Of a stretch of 64,000 bases of DNA, positions 1 through 13,440 are shown piece by piece. Source of the DNA: Dysidea avara (Eukaryota; Porifera; Demospongiae; Dictyoceratida; Dysideidae); assembly GCF_963678975.1 (NCBI RefSeq), contig NC_089280.1, forward strand, positions 16,838,780 through 16,902,779, in the 5' to 3' direction. Both the position numbers and the translations under genes were made by a program. The notes beneath the pieces were generated by a model. It searched no databases, was not told the DNA's origin, and saw only the letters and a program-made list of their open reading frames with translations. The number at the start of each line of letters is the position of its first letter. Position 1 is the first letter of the stretch.

Positions 1-820
1 AAGAATCAACGTCAGCTACGATACATGAGCTAGCATCGGTCGTCAAGCTTCTGGTTTTCAGTAGTAAGTCTACTAAGTCATACACTATACACGCCAAGTT
101 GGGTCCATCATTAGTTCATAGGAATAGCTACTGTCTGGCTACGTAAGAGAAAATGAATTTTTGTATGATGTGGCTAAGAAAAGGTCCATTTGGTGCAGTG
201 ACCCCTCTTGCCATATCACGAGGACTGGCCATATGACTGCCTTTGTGTAATTGTGTTTATAGATGGTCTGCACATAATACAGCTTGAGTGGGTGAGCATT
301 GGGCCATGGCAGATTGCTGACACTAGTGTACTGGCAGAAAAAGAGAGCTACGTAGCTGATATAATTATTATGTATGAGAACTGCTCTGGATGACAATCCT
401 AAGGTAGCTCACTGCATGAGTAGCTAGTCATGGATCGATTCATGTTTACGTTATAAACATTTTATATAGTAAAGTTCATACATAGCACAGTACTACGTAG
501 GTACTGGATAGCATAGGTAGACACACTCACAAGGCAGAAACTTGCCTGTGACAACAAATCATAGTAGATGCAATAACAACTCCCCAGGCATACCATCAGA
601 CATCTAGTCTTTTTGTAACCTTAATTCAGGTATCTTTGAGTATAACTTCAAGCTGCTGCTGGAGAAAGTGCTAACTAGTGGCAAGGACTAGCTAGTGGCA
701 AGGGCATGCAGCTGATCTAGCCCAAGAAAAAATTTAAAAGTGTAGAATAACCAGAACTAGTGTTGTGATGTGCGTTTATAATATCAATCTGAATATGAAT
801 AAAGACATATAGCTACTGTT
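1..820. other. No gene recognised
   Basis: AT-rich unique-looking sequence with frequent TAGCTA/TACGTA. The overlapping 60-85 aa frames at 139-396 show no motif. Confidence 0.5.
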
Positions 821-822
821 GA

Positions 823-903
823 AATGATCTGAAATAATACCCAAATGATCTGAAATAATATCCAAATGATCTGAAATAATATATATACAAATGATCTGAA
901 ATC
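823..903 (+). repeat. Minisatellite, ~4 units of ~22 bp
   Basis: Tandem AAATGATCTGAAATAATAYC units, the last interrupted by ATATATA. Confidence 0.85.
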
Positions 904-1832
904 CAGTTTAAATCCTTAACTATATTAACCGCACCTGTGTCACACGTCTCCAAAACAACAACTTGTTACTACTAACAAATGAACAGTGTTTGCTAAAACT
1001 ATGCCTCAAGCCTGTTGTGTTCAAAAATAAAATTCTATTGTCTGGCCCAAAAGTTTTTGTAAACAAACTCCTACTTACTACACTAACTGTTATGATAATG
1101 GTTCACTTCATATTGTCAACAGTAGGACATACGCCATCACCAAGCGACCACAGGTGTGTTTGTGTGTGTTCCACTACAGAATTTGTTGGTCACATCCCAT
1201 AAATAATGGACTAATGGTGACAGTAATCAGTAATACAATCACATAGTGGGCGACTGATCAATTGTGTGGTTGTCATCAAATAACATTAGTCAGTACAGAG
1301 TTGTGTGTGAATGCTATTATGTGCATCCTTCACAGCTATCACTAAATTACCAGTTTTATAAGAAGTGTCTGAACCACAGTAGAACTAAAGAAAATACATG
1401 GAAATATGATATTGACTTGTGCGAGGAGTGAGTGAGTTTATAGCCATGTGGTTGTCTATTTGTTCTGTGTTTCGGTTTCATTAAACTCACCAATACCCAC
1501 TGTGATACCCTTTGAGGAAATGGCCACATAACATGTACATATTTGGTGGTGAAGACATCTAGTCTCTATTACTGACCACAATAGCTCATATCAATCACAC
1601 AACTCTGATGACATGTTGTAGTGAAGATTCTCAGAGCATAACACCAATAAAGATTCTCTCATAGAATAACACCAATGAAGTTTCTCTCAGCGAAGTGTCT
1701 ACCAAAGCCAATAGAAGCTCTACTAAATTTATTAAATACAATTAAGTACATACACAGCATCAGGAGCCCATAAGTGCCACAAGGCTTGGGGCTCCTGACA
1801 GCATAACATTCAAGATTGTAGACTTAAATATA
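903..1832. other. Intergenic, dispersed repeats only
   Basis: 1120-1260 matches 34440-34540 plus 35097-35125. 1500-1600 matches 15500-15600 (inverted) and 35370-35450 (inverted). 1617-1700 holds a short tandem repeat of GAAGATTCTCTCATAG.AATAACACCAAT. Confidence 0.5.
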
Positions 1833-1995
1833 CAGTGAAATCTCACATGGAGGCCACTTCACCCTGTGCATTAAAAATGGCCACTGCCACTAGATCCCAA
1901 AACACAGCTAAGGAGCACTTCATGACTTTATTAATAATGCAGCCACATCATATAGTTTTGGTCCCACAGGTTGGCCCTATTAATGAGGTTCATTG
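1833..1995. mobile_element. pogo/Tigger-like short MITE
   Basis: Ends CAGTGAAATCTC and GAGGTTCATTG flanked by TA. The right part (GGTTGGCCCTATTAATGAGG) matches the element at 8201. It is an internally deleted member of that family. Confidence 0.7.
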
Positions 1996-2590
1996 TATGA
2001 GAAGTTCAGTGTAACAACTACATTTTGACCAGCACAAGTATTGTGAAGACAATCCTCTCATTTAACCCTCTTCACCTGCTAATGGCTATTCTGTTGTTAC
2101 AGTTCAAGATTATTCACCTACCACAAATTGCTTTACTGAGAAAATGACCAGGCCAGTCAAAATGGGCATAGCATCAGAATACCAAGAAGTTATGAAATAG
2201 TTACTGACAAACTAGTTCCAAGAATATTGTTATTGTGTATACCTCAATGGTATATTCCCCTGCTCTAAATACAGAACCAACTCATGTCAGAGCAACCAAA
2301 TCACTGAGAACATTGAAGAGATTATTGAGATCATTGGGAAGGCATAATACAATGTGACATAGTTTAAATCAGCCAAATATTTTTGACCAACATTTTTTGC
2401 CTATACATCTAGGCTGAACTGATGATTTGTAAATATATATACTTCATTACAAAACTTAGTGGAAATTCTTGAAGGTTTTGATGCACCTATGTTGAATCAA
2501 ATACACAACTAGTAAACTCGCTTCATAATGAAAATAAAATAAAAACGTTTTATATATAAATAGCTACTTCTAACATTTACATATTTAAAA

Positions 2591-5500
2591 CTACAAAGTT
2601 TCTACAAGATTATCCACACAAAAAGTTGCCTTTGAGTTAAGTGATACGGAAGATTGATTTCTCTTGTAAACATTTCCTGTAGTTTTCACAACACTACATT
2701 TAACAGCTGAACAGTAACTTTCTGACCCTACTTCTTTCCTTACATGTCCATTGACTCCATTCAATAACTGTGAGTGTTGTTTTTCATATAAACTATTAGT
2801 TCCATTCACTTGATTTCCAGTAACAGTAGAATATAAACTGTTTAGATTGGGCCAGACAAATGGTGGCAGCCATATAGGATTTGTGAATGTTTGTAGCTGA
2901 GCCAGTTGAATGGACTGAGCCTGCAATGCAGCCAATTGTGTTGCAGCAGTGTAGTAGAGTGGAGAAGTTAATAATGGATTTGCAAAAAGTGACGACTGAT
3001 TACCATTATTGGCAACATATTCTAAACAAGGAGACACATTAACGTAACGCTCAGAACACTAGTAAGTAAACATTTACCTGTGTTACTTGTGCTGGTCATA
3101 TTATTCTTATCCTTGTGTTCTTCTGACTGGTCTTGTTCATCATATTGCTCACTAGAATCATCTTCTGTAACATCTATCACAGAGTCACACTCCATTGATT
3201 GTTGTAGAGAAGTTTCATTGTCTTCATAATTATTATCACTGCTGTCTCTTTCTTTGTCTCCAGGAAACTGCTGTCTATTACAATATACAGAAGAGATGAT
3301 AAACTTTAACTTTAACTGATGTATATACACAAAGTGATGAACACATAAGATAAGTTAAGATTGAATTTTGTTTCTCTAGTATCAGCAAGAGTATATAATG
3401 GGGAGGGTGGGGAGGGAGAGTATCGAACTACGCTATATGCTGTGAAAAATGAGCCCGTAAAGTCCTATGGCATTGTTCAAACGACTTGGTGATTTGTGTT
3501 GATTGGTGACTAATTATAAGCGCAGTGGGCGCACTTTGTACATGTGACTACTGAGTGAAAGAACGGTGTACTCGAGAAAAGTATGGCACATTACGCAGAG
3601 GAACTCGCCGTACAAAGAGAAAGACAGAAGCAGCTAACCTGGAAAGCAAACATCGAGGTTTCATCATGGTCGAGCGAGGTCGAGATTTTGATATTTCATC
3701 ATGGTAGAGATTTCATCATGGTCGCCATCCCATGCCTCGACAGTTGTACTAGTTAAAGTGACACATCTAGATGGAATTTCAGCCATTGTGATTCCATACG
3801 GACCACCCATTAAAACATTTAAGGTGTTAAATCTGAACAATCAACAACGGTCAGGTTTACGACAAGAAACGAAAGTATGCGGGTTACTTTACGGGCTCAT
3901 TTTTCATAGCATATAGTGTAGTTCAATACTCTCCCTCCCCATTATATACTCTTGGTATCAGAAGTAAACGTATATAGACCTCAGAAAATTTAGTTTTGAA
4001 TGAAATTATAAATTTAGTTGTGTATAAATCACTTACAATGATTTTAAGAACTCTAGTTTTTCTGTAAGTGACTGTTTCTCTTCTCTCAATACAGTTAAAC
4101 AGTTTTTATTTTCCTCAGCAATACTTTTCAGCTTCTAAAAAATATTATATGTAAGTGCATTACATTCAAACAAAAACACAGCACAATAAGAAATACATAA
4201 TAATTAAGATTTGTACTATACATATACTTCACACAGAACACTATGATAACATCAGTGTACATAATTGGTTGTGCCACTTTCTACCCAATTAAAATGGATA
4301 GCGTGTAAGTATCTTCAGTTATATATATGTAGGTTAGAGGCTTACTATGGGATGACAGTTATATAAGACGTAAAGCCGAGCATGAGTTTTTATAGCTAAC
4401 AAGGCGTAGGAGAGATGCTCTGCATGTTCAATGATCAGTAGTTGCAACAGAGACAATGAAGTCTCTACGTGGTTAGAAATTTTAACTTTTTTAGACAGTA
4501 TACCGTGGTGAGTTCTTTAAAAAGGTCAAAGAACAGTATAATAAGTTGCTTGCACATTTTCATTGTCTGTTATGTTTGGCACACGTGTTATCAGTACGTT
4601 ACTGTGCATCTGTCTGATCAAAATGTTAAATTCATTCTGCAAACTGTACAAAAAGTTACAAGAGACATACCAGTGTGATCCATGGAGTAGCCACCACACA
4701 CATTGCTCTACAATTTTCAATATATAAAGCACATACAGTAACAGAGTGGCTGTACTTCAGTTGTGGCCGGGCTACTGTGTGTGTTGATTACCTTTGTGCT
4801 ACATGTTCAGAGAAGCAGTGCAGGAAAACTTATGCATATTCACAGGGTTGTAACATCACTATCTCTTCGTTTAATGTTTTTTGATGAAATTGGATCAAAT
4901 ATTGGTCTTTCCCATTTTCAGCTAATCACGTTAAATAATCAATTGATCACATGACCAGTGTGCACATTATCTCCCAGCAATCACACTCAGCAGTATAAAA
5001 GGAGTGATTATCTGTGACATCTTTGAGCGAGACACACACTACTTCGCCCACTCCACTGCAAACACACTCTCCATGCTACTACACTGTCACTTTTACTTTC
5101 CCCCAGTTCACACTACAGGGTACAATATATCACAGGATGAATTAAGCCATGCTGAAAGCCAAGATGAGTTGGGCTGGCACAGGTTGTTCATGATAGGATA
5201 CAACACAAAGAAATACCAACTCAGCCAGGATCTTTGCTATATACTTACTAAAAGTATTTTACAATGTGGCACTATAAACTTTGGGGTGTCACTATATGTT
5301 TACATAATAATCGCAACAAATGACAATCTCTAACATTTGGCATCACCAGTGTGATCCATTTCAAACCTAGTGATTTATCGCAATTTTTAGTGTTGCACAC
5401 ATGTTTATGTGTACTCATGTCCATTATTCCACTAAGTAGTATGTCTTGATTAAACAAACAATAGTTCTCAACTTGAAGTATAGCCTACCTCAACAACAAT

Positions 5501-8500
5501 TTTTCAAGTTTACATAATACATATGCACGGTTATCCCAGAAACAGACTGGTATGGGCGTGTCTGCCTTAAACACTAGTGCATCTTACATTAACAAAACAA
5601 ATCATAGCAAAGCAAAATTATATTCTGTACATTATTTATGGTGCTGGCCGACATACAGTGGCTATGGTTATACATTGAAAAATTCAAAATCATCACTGCT
5701 ATCAACAGCACATTGTGTACCTGTACCACACCCTGGTTAAAGACAATTACAGGACATGGACTCATTTCAGTACACACTTGTTCCTACCATACATACTAGT
5801 ATCCATTCATCACTTCTATACACAATGCAGTACAAGTTGGCCCAGCTTCCTCTAGAGTTCTACAATGGCTTTATCAAGCTTATATTCTACCAGTGTTGGA
5901 TTATTGTGATACTGTATGGTTACCATCAACTTCTGCTGACACTCGTTGTTTAGAAAGACTTCATTCTAAGTTTACGTCATCATTTCCTTCTTCTGATAAC
6001 TTTAACCATATCAAAAAAGGCTAATGGAAATTGTAACATTTAGAAAATTTTACAAAGCACTAAATTTTAACCTTAATTCTTATGAAATATGCATTAAAAC
6101 AGCTACATCACGTCCTTTTTGTAGCTTTACCTTGGTCCCACTGATCAGTTAAAAATTTTCTTAACAGCCATTGTTTCTTGCCCAATAGAAAATACATGTA
6201 TTTGCGTTATATACAAATAATGCAAAAGTACACACGTTAGAATCCATAATTTTCCCAACAAACCAAACATAAAAACAAAGCCCTTGAATTTCTCTATACA
6301 ATGGAATCCGAACATTTGTTGTAACACTTTCATAGCGGCAGTTGTTAACAGTTGACTCCACCACAATGCATGTTCCATACAATTTTCTATAGGAGAAATT
6401 CGTTACCTCAGTACGCAAATCTCAAAAGTATGGTGGGTTGCCTTATCCAATTCGCTAAACTTGGTCTCATTCGATCAGTTGAATCGTACAGATTAAGAAT
6501 CCACCCGAAAGAATGGCTTAACTGGCCATTCTACAAAGATACATCACAAAACATACGAAAAAACAAGGTTTTTTCACAGTACAATTTCATACCTGGATGC
6601 ATAAATTCACTGTACAAAGCTCTCTCCTCTCTTTTCCATTGGTCGCTATACAAAAGCTTACATATCACTCGATGCGCAATTTATCAATGATTCTGATAAA
6701 TGCAACCCCATCTCCGTAAACTGAAGTATGCGGAAGTTATGATGCGTTGTTTGAAAGACGGTATTATTTTCCATAATTTTAATTTGTAAAAATTAAAAGT
6801 ACAGTAAATGCAACAAAGTTTTTGATATGCTTATGATCATCTTTAACTGAAAGGCATACTTTTCATATAGCTTTGCAGGTTTTCAAGATCCTCAATAAGA
6901 TCTCTCCTCCTTATTTACATGGAATTGTTTTGTATGCTGTGGATGTTAATGGTTGCTCTGTGAGAAATTTACAAAGATTATTTGTTCCCAGTGTTAGAAC
7001 TACTTACGGAAAACAATCTTTGGCATACAGGGGCACGGCCATATGGAACTGCTTACCAAAAGCACTGTACATGTACAGTGCTAAAACTGTGAAAGATTTT
7101 TAAAAAATTAGACTATATGTTGTAATTTTGTTATGTTGTGTATGTAAGTAGGTACTTTTATTGTATTGTTTATAGTGCTCTCAGGGCATAGCTAAAAAAC
7201 ATCCTTTTTGGCTGATGCTATCATTTTCCCTGATTAAATAACATTTAAAAAAAAAAACACTTCATGGCTTAGTTATTCTTCTATAGGAATTCCTTTGCTT
7301 CAAGAAGAGCAGCAGAGGTGACTCTAAGCTGACAGCAAGCTCAAACTGTGAGACAGTGACAGTGGCAAGATAGCAAATGATGATAGCTAGCTCAGACTGA
7401 AGATACATGTTCTTCCAATAGAATGATGTTCCTGGGCTTATCCCTCAAGGTGGGTGCAGTTAGCTGCTAGAATAAAAAATGAAAGAAGGCAATTATGTAC
7501 TGAGAGGCAAAGTGTGTGTTATAACCAAAGTAATATAATACCTATGTAACGTGTTGTCACTAAGCGATGTGTGTTATGACCAGTGTAACGTGCTGTTACG
7601 TCGTAATGTGCATAATGTGTGTGTGTGTAGTATGATGTCACGACGCGATGTGTGTTAGGACATGACTGATGTGATGTGATGTGCTGTTACAACACCATGT
7701 ACGTAATGTGTTGTGTAGTATAATGTCACGACGCCATGAAGATGCAAACTTCGTATCATATTAATAGGATCCTATGAAAATGTTTGACTCAAACCAATTG
7801 AAAATGTGACTTGACATTATCACCTATCTGACTATATTACAATACCTATGATACCAAATTTTGTAACAGAGTATTGCCACTTGGCATCATGTTATTGGGT
7901 AGCATCAATAGTATTGCACAACTCTCCTGGCTTAGTTGTAATATGTGTAAGTGGACTGGTCAATTCAGTTATTTACGATATGTAAACAGTTCACATTGTA
8001 TGAGTCTGAACTGCACTGAACTTAAGAATATCTCTGTAATAGGATTGAAGCCAGGTCATGGTTACTGACTTGGATGACCAATTCAATAGATGTGACCCAG
8101 ATTTGACATGGAATTTAGAATGTTATGGATGAAACTTACTTAATCCAGAAAGGTGACCCAACTGATCCAGAAAACTTTGCACATATATTGGATCTAATTA
8201 CAGTGAAACCTCACTTAGTGGCCACCTCAGTAATGAGGCCACCTCATTATAGTAGCCAGGTCCAGCAAGTCCAAACGTATTTTCCATTATGTTACATTTA
8301 TTTAATTTTCGTTAATAGGGCCACCTCATTATAAAGGCCAGTGGCCACATACCACTGGACCAAACTGGTAAAACTAATACAATGTTCCCTCAGTAAAGAG
8401 GTCAGCTGAGCAGGCAGTCAAGGTATCACCGCAAAAGTTGCTGCTCTTAAGTACACATTTTAACTACTGAAAGCAGTACCCATTATTCTGGCAGTATACT

Positions 8501-11500
8501 TCATGCTTTTCCAGCCATTATGTCTCAAGTATTGCTGGAATAATTGGTACATCGTATGCTCCTATCTTTCTCTGTGATAAACTCTACATAGTGTGTTTAG
8601 TTAGATCAATTGTATACTGATGTTACAGTTGCTGGTTTGTTGAAAACCTCAATAATAACGCCATTTTGTTTTATGGCTGCATTAATAAGGTTTTCGGTAA
8701 TAGGGCCACCTCAGTAATAGGGCCACCTCAGTAATAGGGCCACTTATCATGGGTCCCATAGGTGGCCCTATTAACGAGGTTTCACTGTACTACCATGTAA
8801 GGAAGTCAATAACAGGTGCACATGTCATAAAACATATCACATGCTGTTTGTTTGATAAGATTACAAGAATTACCACATTGAAAATATATGGTTAATAACA
8901 TTAAAATAACTCCACCCACTTCTATTCTGTGTTGTGGTCTAACCTTTATCTCATCTATTGCAGTACACAGGATAGTTCTTAGAATTGGCTTTTGGTGCGA
9001 GTAGGGTTGGAGTTCCTGGTGAAGTGTCAGCTGTGCTTGTTTTAAACTTCTTCGTCTAATAGTAAAACAACTTAATCACATTTAGTGTATAACCACAAAT
9101 CACATCTACCTTTTCTTTTCTTTGGCGTTATGTACCATCTTAGCATGGGAAACAGATTTGGTACTGTGAAACTTAAGATAATCAGAAACATCGTCTGAAT
9201 CAGAATCTGAATCATCCTTAGCAAATGGGTTTTCTACTCTCTTAATATCCACAGCATAAGCATCCACTTCCAATGACCCTACAGTAGTGGGAGCTTGGGC
9301 TTTGTGTAATTTTGTTTTCTTATTGCCTTTTAATAGTCTTGAGCCAACTTGGCTAGAACCATTCAGTACATTATCCCCTACAAGAAATTTATTTAAAATC
9401 TCACATAAAATTTAAATGTGCTATGTAGTATATTCAATATTTATATAAATTGAGGCCAAAAGTGATTAAATTACAATTTAGCAGGCCATACAACTATTCT
9501 AACTTAGGGAAAGTTTCCTGGTACACAAAGACAACACTTGTAGTGGTGTTATTATACCACTAAAATGTTTAAATATCACCTGAAACTGATACAATATATT
9601 AACTTGATGTCCACCAACTGCTAGACCTCATCCATCATACATGGTGTATTGTTATAAGTGCAACAGAGCATACTATATATTAACCACACAAAAGTGTTAT
9701 CAATAATAATCACTTCATTAGTACCAATCACTTTACCAAGAAAAAATTAATCAAAATATTTTAGACTCATTTTTTTAGTTATTTAACAGGCTACCATAAA
9801 CAACAAAAGTTAGGAGTGACTAAAGTTTGGTGAAGTCAGGAACTTTATCAGCCAATCAGCTATTCAGTACATAGTTCCATATTAACTGCATGGTAAGTTC
9901 GTCAAACTTTTATCCGCCGACCTGCTTCCATGCTGATTCGCCAAACCTTCGTCGTTTACGGTATAACTTGACTCAGAAATGTGATGGCCTAAATTTGAAA
10001 TAATGAACTCTTGAGTGATCTATATATCTATACATCTGGGCACACTTGCAGGATTTTGACCACCCCATTTCTTCAAAATAATCAGCTACACACATATAAG
10101 TACATATTGTATACCAAGAAATTTTTGCAGTAATGTACATTTCACAGTTATGTGATTTTAACGTTTTAAATTTCATGGGTGCCTCTTAGCCCAGGATTTT
10201 CGTGTTTAAATTTCATGGATCATTGTTGCTCAATTCAAAGATTTTTGCTCTCAACCACACAGCTACTGGGCTAATTTTTACTTTAAGCATCATACAGATT
10301 GTTAAAGCGCATCAGAACCAAGTAGCCCAGTAAACACGAGTACAGTAGTGGCAATCTCTGCGTGATGCACATAGTACAAACAGTATCACACACCAGGAGT
10401 CACACTAACTAAGTTTATAGGACACACATAAATTTTCACATGATAGAATTTCACGGTAGGTTTAAATAAACAGAAACATATGAAACAATGTCTGGACCAT
10501 CACATTTGGGTGTTTACACCACACAGTTGGACCAACTGCATGATTTAAGGATCTCAACTGTGTTACAAAGCCGCCCCATTGCACCAGGAATAATAATAAT
10601 AATTGGTACCTGCTATGGCCAACCATTAATATTATAAGCTTGACTGGGTGACACAACAACTTGGACCAACAATGTAAGTATCACTAAATCGGTAAGTGTG
10701 TGACTTAATGTATACTACATGACTGTTTGGTGATTTACTTTACCACAGAGACAAAACGTTGGCGATGAAAAATAATGATGAATTATGCTTCCATTTGCCA
10801 ATGTTTTATCCTCCAAAGTTTCAGCACATGATTGTGCTGATAATAGCATGGTTATTACAACTCTGTCGTCCTGCACATTGTCATCTACGTAGCCCAGATG
10901 GTCAACTCAACAAAAAAATTCATTAATGCCAAACTGATCATTGGTTAGCTACAGCAGTGAAGTGACCTTGGAATTGACAGAAGCACAATGCATGCATAGT
11001 CACTCACCATGTTTTTTATGCCACAAGGACGGACAGTGATACAATTAAAGTAAGAAAACAAGCTTCTGAAATGGGATAACACAACAAAAAACCATGAAAA
11101 TTTATTTCCCACCAATTACTATGTCCAATCAAGCACAATTAAATTATAGCTCAGATTTTCTCGCAGTATTTTCCATTCTAGTTCTACTTAAAAAAGTCAT
11201 GACACTTGATTTACTATTCTTATAGTGATTAGTGATTGTTTTTATCAATGTTATATGATTGATTGTGCAACATTCATCAAAAGTTATTTTTTTACCAATG
11301 CACGTTTTTTAGCAATTCGCCAAAGTTTTATAATGCAAATGTTCTGCATTATACGGTAAAACACACAAAGCAGTAATTCTTGTGGTCAGACAGTATACCA
11401 CTGTGTAGAGTGCTTGATCAAGCCACTGGTCACGTGTACCAAATATGAATGATGCCACTGACCATACAGCGATGGTACAAGTGGTGACACAAACGGTGCA

Positions 11501-12704
11501 TGACTAGGAAAGTAGTTGTTTAACCCAGAAAACTATAAGAGGACTTGCACGATGACATATTTCATTGTAATTGCTAACCAACCACAGTCATCAGCTTATG
11601 GATAATGTTGTAAAAAGCACCTTCTCACTACTTGTGATGGTCCATAGTGCGGTGAATGAGTATTAAGTTGTTGAATGAATAACATCCAGCTCGTTAGAAA
11701 CAGCAAAGAAGTTAGAATTGGTGAGTAACTGGTTTTAATAAGCCACCTACTTAATTCACAGGGCCAATATTGAGTTCTATTTCGAACCTTCCCATGCGGT
11801 GTCACTATAACCAGTGCTTAGTGAATAAAAGTCATTACCTTCATCCTGACCCAATGCGTGCCATGGAGGGTTGTCCTGAAGAATAGCTGTTGCTAGCCGG
11901 TGTTGTCACACATGCAAGTCCTCTATTGGAATCTAGCTACTATCAGTACAACCAGCTAATCTTTTTTTATGACCACTAGGGACCCACAAGAAGACTAAAG
12001 CCTGTACAGACAAAGACTGGTCGGAACCTTGATACTAAAACTCTGCTAAACGCTGTGACAGAAAAAAATTCCAGACCCAGTGGTGACTTGATCCTCCAAC
12101 AACATGCAATCTGAAGACATGCATCAAAGAAGCAACAACAGTTTGGATTCTGCAACTTCCTCTACATTGATTCAACCCAAACTTAAACAACATTGACTTC
12201 TTACCAACAAAAGGTTTAATCATAAGTTCATACTTTATACTGGCCACGCAAACAATGAGCCAGCATACGCATTCAACAAACACACAATCAGCCACATCAC
12301 ACCATCACACATCAATGCATGAATATGTCAACACACTAGCGTAAATTGTTTTGTATAGCGACTGTGACCACCTCATTTCTTGGAACTGATTTGGCCACGC
12401 CATAAAATAAACAGTTAGACTGAAATGTCTTCTCCTAAAACACTCCCATATATAATAAGAACAAACTCTGTGACAATTAAAGTCAGTGACTTTTGAGCTA
12501 GGTCTGAGTAGCTTTAAATTACTAGCTACCTAGATAGTGAGAACGGCTCATTGAGTTCTTTCCCATATTAACCAGTTCAATAGTCACATCATAATGGACG
12601 TATGCAGTCTTACCAAGTTCACTGGAGCTTGTTCTCCTTTGTTCCAAGATGTTTGCAGCTTCAACAAAGAGCAACAAATTGTCTCTGCCACCACATATAC
12701 TCAT
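2591..12704 (-). CDS. MNT/MXD-like bHLH leucine-zipper transcriptional repressor, 6 exons, 398 aa (proximal copy)
   Basis: Exons on the minus strand: 12614-12704, 9110-9377, 8944-9055, 4037-4134, 3078-3274 and 2591-3021 (stop). All junctions are GT/AG and all phases agree (1,2,0,2,1); the donor after exon 3 is the weak GTTAGA. Residues 9-24 (core FVEAANILEQRR) resemble the SIN3-interaction helix of MXD/MNT. Residues 85-97 are Asp/Ser-rich. Residues 111-125 form a basic region with the HN..E..RR..LK pattern (His113, Glu117, Arg121) that reads the CACGTG E-box. Helix 2 (PILRT) runs into a zipper with Leu159, Asn166, Leu173, Leu180 and Leu187 at seven-residue spacing. An acidic exon (190-255) and a Gln/Ala/Leu- and Trp/Pro-containing C-terminus follow. 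Known family role: nuclear partner of MAX that represses E-box genes through SIN3. The start is the ATG before the SID-like helix; extra 5' exons are not excluded. MNT fits better than MXD because of the long tail after the zipper. Confidence 0.82.
3386..3954. mobile_element. 569-bp CAAGAG-family element, 7-bp duplication, in an MNT-like intron
   Basis: The ends are CAAGAGTATATAATGGGGA and its complement, with arms of about 85 bp. GTATCAG flanks both sides (3379-3385, 3955-3961). It sits between zipper and acidic exons of the proximal MNT-like gene. A 57-aa plus-strand ORF (3583-3756, start MAHYAEELAVQRERQKQLTW) lies inside; its origin is unknown. Confidence 0.8.
5850..7255 (+). mobile_element. 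Degenerate L2/CR1-type LINE 3' fragment
   Basis: Two pieces of a non-LTR reverse-transcriptase C-terminal region. At 5878-6020 one frame reads AYILPVLDYCDTVWLPSTSA, the typical thumb-region motif of CR1/L2 elements. At 6870-7103 the frame reads QVFKILNKISPPYL, then RLFVPSVRTTYGKQSLAYRG and WNCLPKAL, the usual LINE C-terminus. The 3' end is an A-rich tail at about 7247-7257. The 0.8 kb between the pieces is unrelated in reading frame and may be an insertion. Inactive. Confidence 0.75.
7500..7740 (+). repeat. Imperfect tandem repeat rich in GTGT, GATGTGTGTTA and GTCACGACG
   Basis: Units of roughly 60-110 bp recur twice (TAGTATRATGTCACGACGC, ATGTGTGTTA). No ORF. Confidence 0.6.
8201..8787. mobile_element. 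pogo/Tigger-like MITE, 587 bp
   Basis: The ends CAGTGAAACCTC and GAGGTTTCACTG are perfect inverted copies flanked by TA, as in pogo-like Tc1/mariner elements. Subterminal GGCCACCTCA / TAGGGCCACCTC repeats are abundant. No transposase is present. It lies just downstream of MNT-like exon 3, in intron 3. Confidence 0.85.
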
Positions 12705-13269
12705 GACTCAGTCCTACAGCGACCAACGTATAGTTTATATGCTTTACGGATTTGTGTAGGATCTCGATGGAGAACTCCTGTCAGTATCGATGAAGACTAG
12801 TACGTCGCGAGCCGGTACGTCGTTAATTTGTATGGCTTGAATAACGCATGCTATTAATGACACTGGCATGTGGATGACTATTTTGTCCAAATACGTAGGT
12901 TGTAAACTAATTATGGCTTTTCCTCGAAAGCACTCTTAATTAATCGTTTATGAGATTTTTCCGTAATCCTCCGTGTTTTATTCCGTATATTGTGAGCGTT
13001 ACTCCGTTTATTGTGCTCGTTTAATTGCCTCGGGCTCGGATTGCAACCTACTGTAGCAGATCTTACTATCATTAGACATTAGATGTGGCGTGAGTTGGTG
13101 GGTTCTTATTGTTCGCCAGGAAGCTTACGGTTACTGACTGAGTCGCAAGCTGAGCCGAGGACCGAGCGGTTGAAACACCTCCAATTTGGACAATGCCATA
13201 GGTTCGAGGAAGAAGTTGCAGTGTGTGGTGGTAATGTGTATGTGTATTATTCAATGAGACTAAGCAAGT

Positions 13270-13440
13270 TTTTTAGATACATGTCGTCGTTATGACGTCA
13301 CAGGTAGTAAACGGAAACCGAGGCGGAACTACTCCGTACCCGGAGTGTGTCAGGTCCGCCTTTCTCTTTTTGTGCGGGGGCGAAAGAATTTTCGACTTGA
13401 TAGCAATGCTGACACGTGAGCTGACTCCACTGTTACAAGA
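13270..13440. promoter_or_regulatory. CpG-containing promoter-like region upstream of the proximal MNT-like gene
   Basis: In an otherwise CpG-poor window this stretch and the bases from 12795 onward carry many CpGs. It holds a perfect CRE (TGACGTCA, 13293-13300) and a CACGTG E-box (13413-13418). It lies about 0.6-0.7 kb upstream of the minus-strand start codon at 12704 and just ahead of a plus-strand ATG at 13440, so it could be a divergent promoter. An E-box here would allow feedback by the encoded bHLH protein. Function is inferred only from motifs. Confidence 0.4.

Noticed and set aside
6352-6690. 112-aa plus-strand frame inside the LINE gap
   Set aside because: No known motif; could be part of an insertion in the LINE but nothing supports expression.
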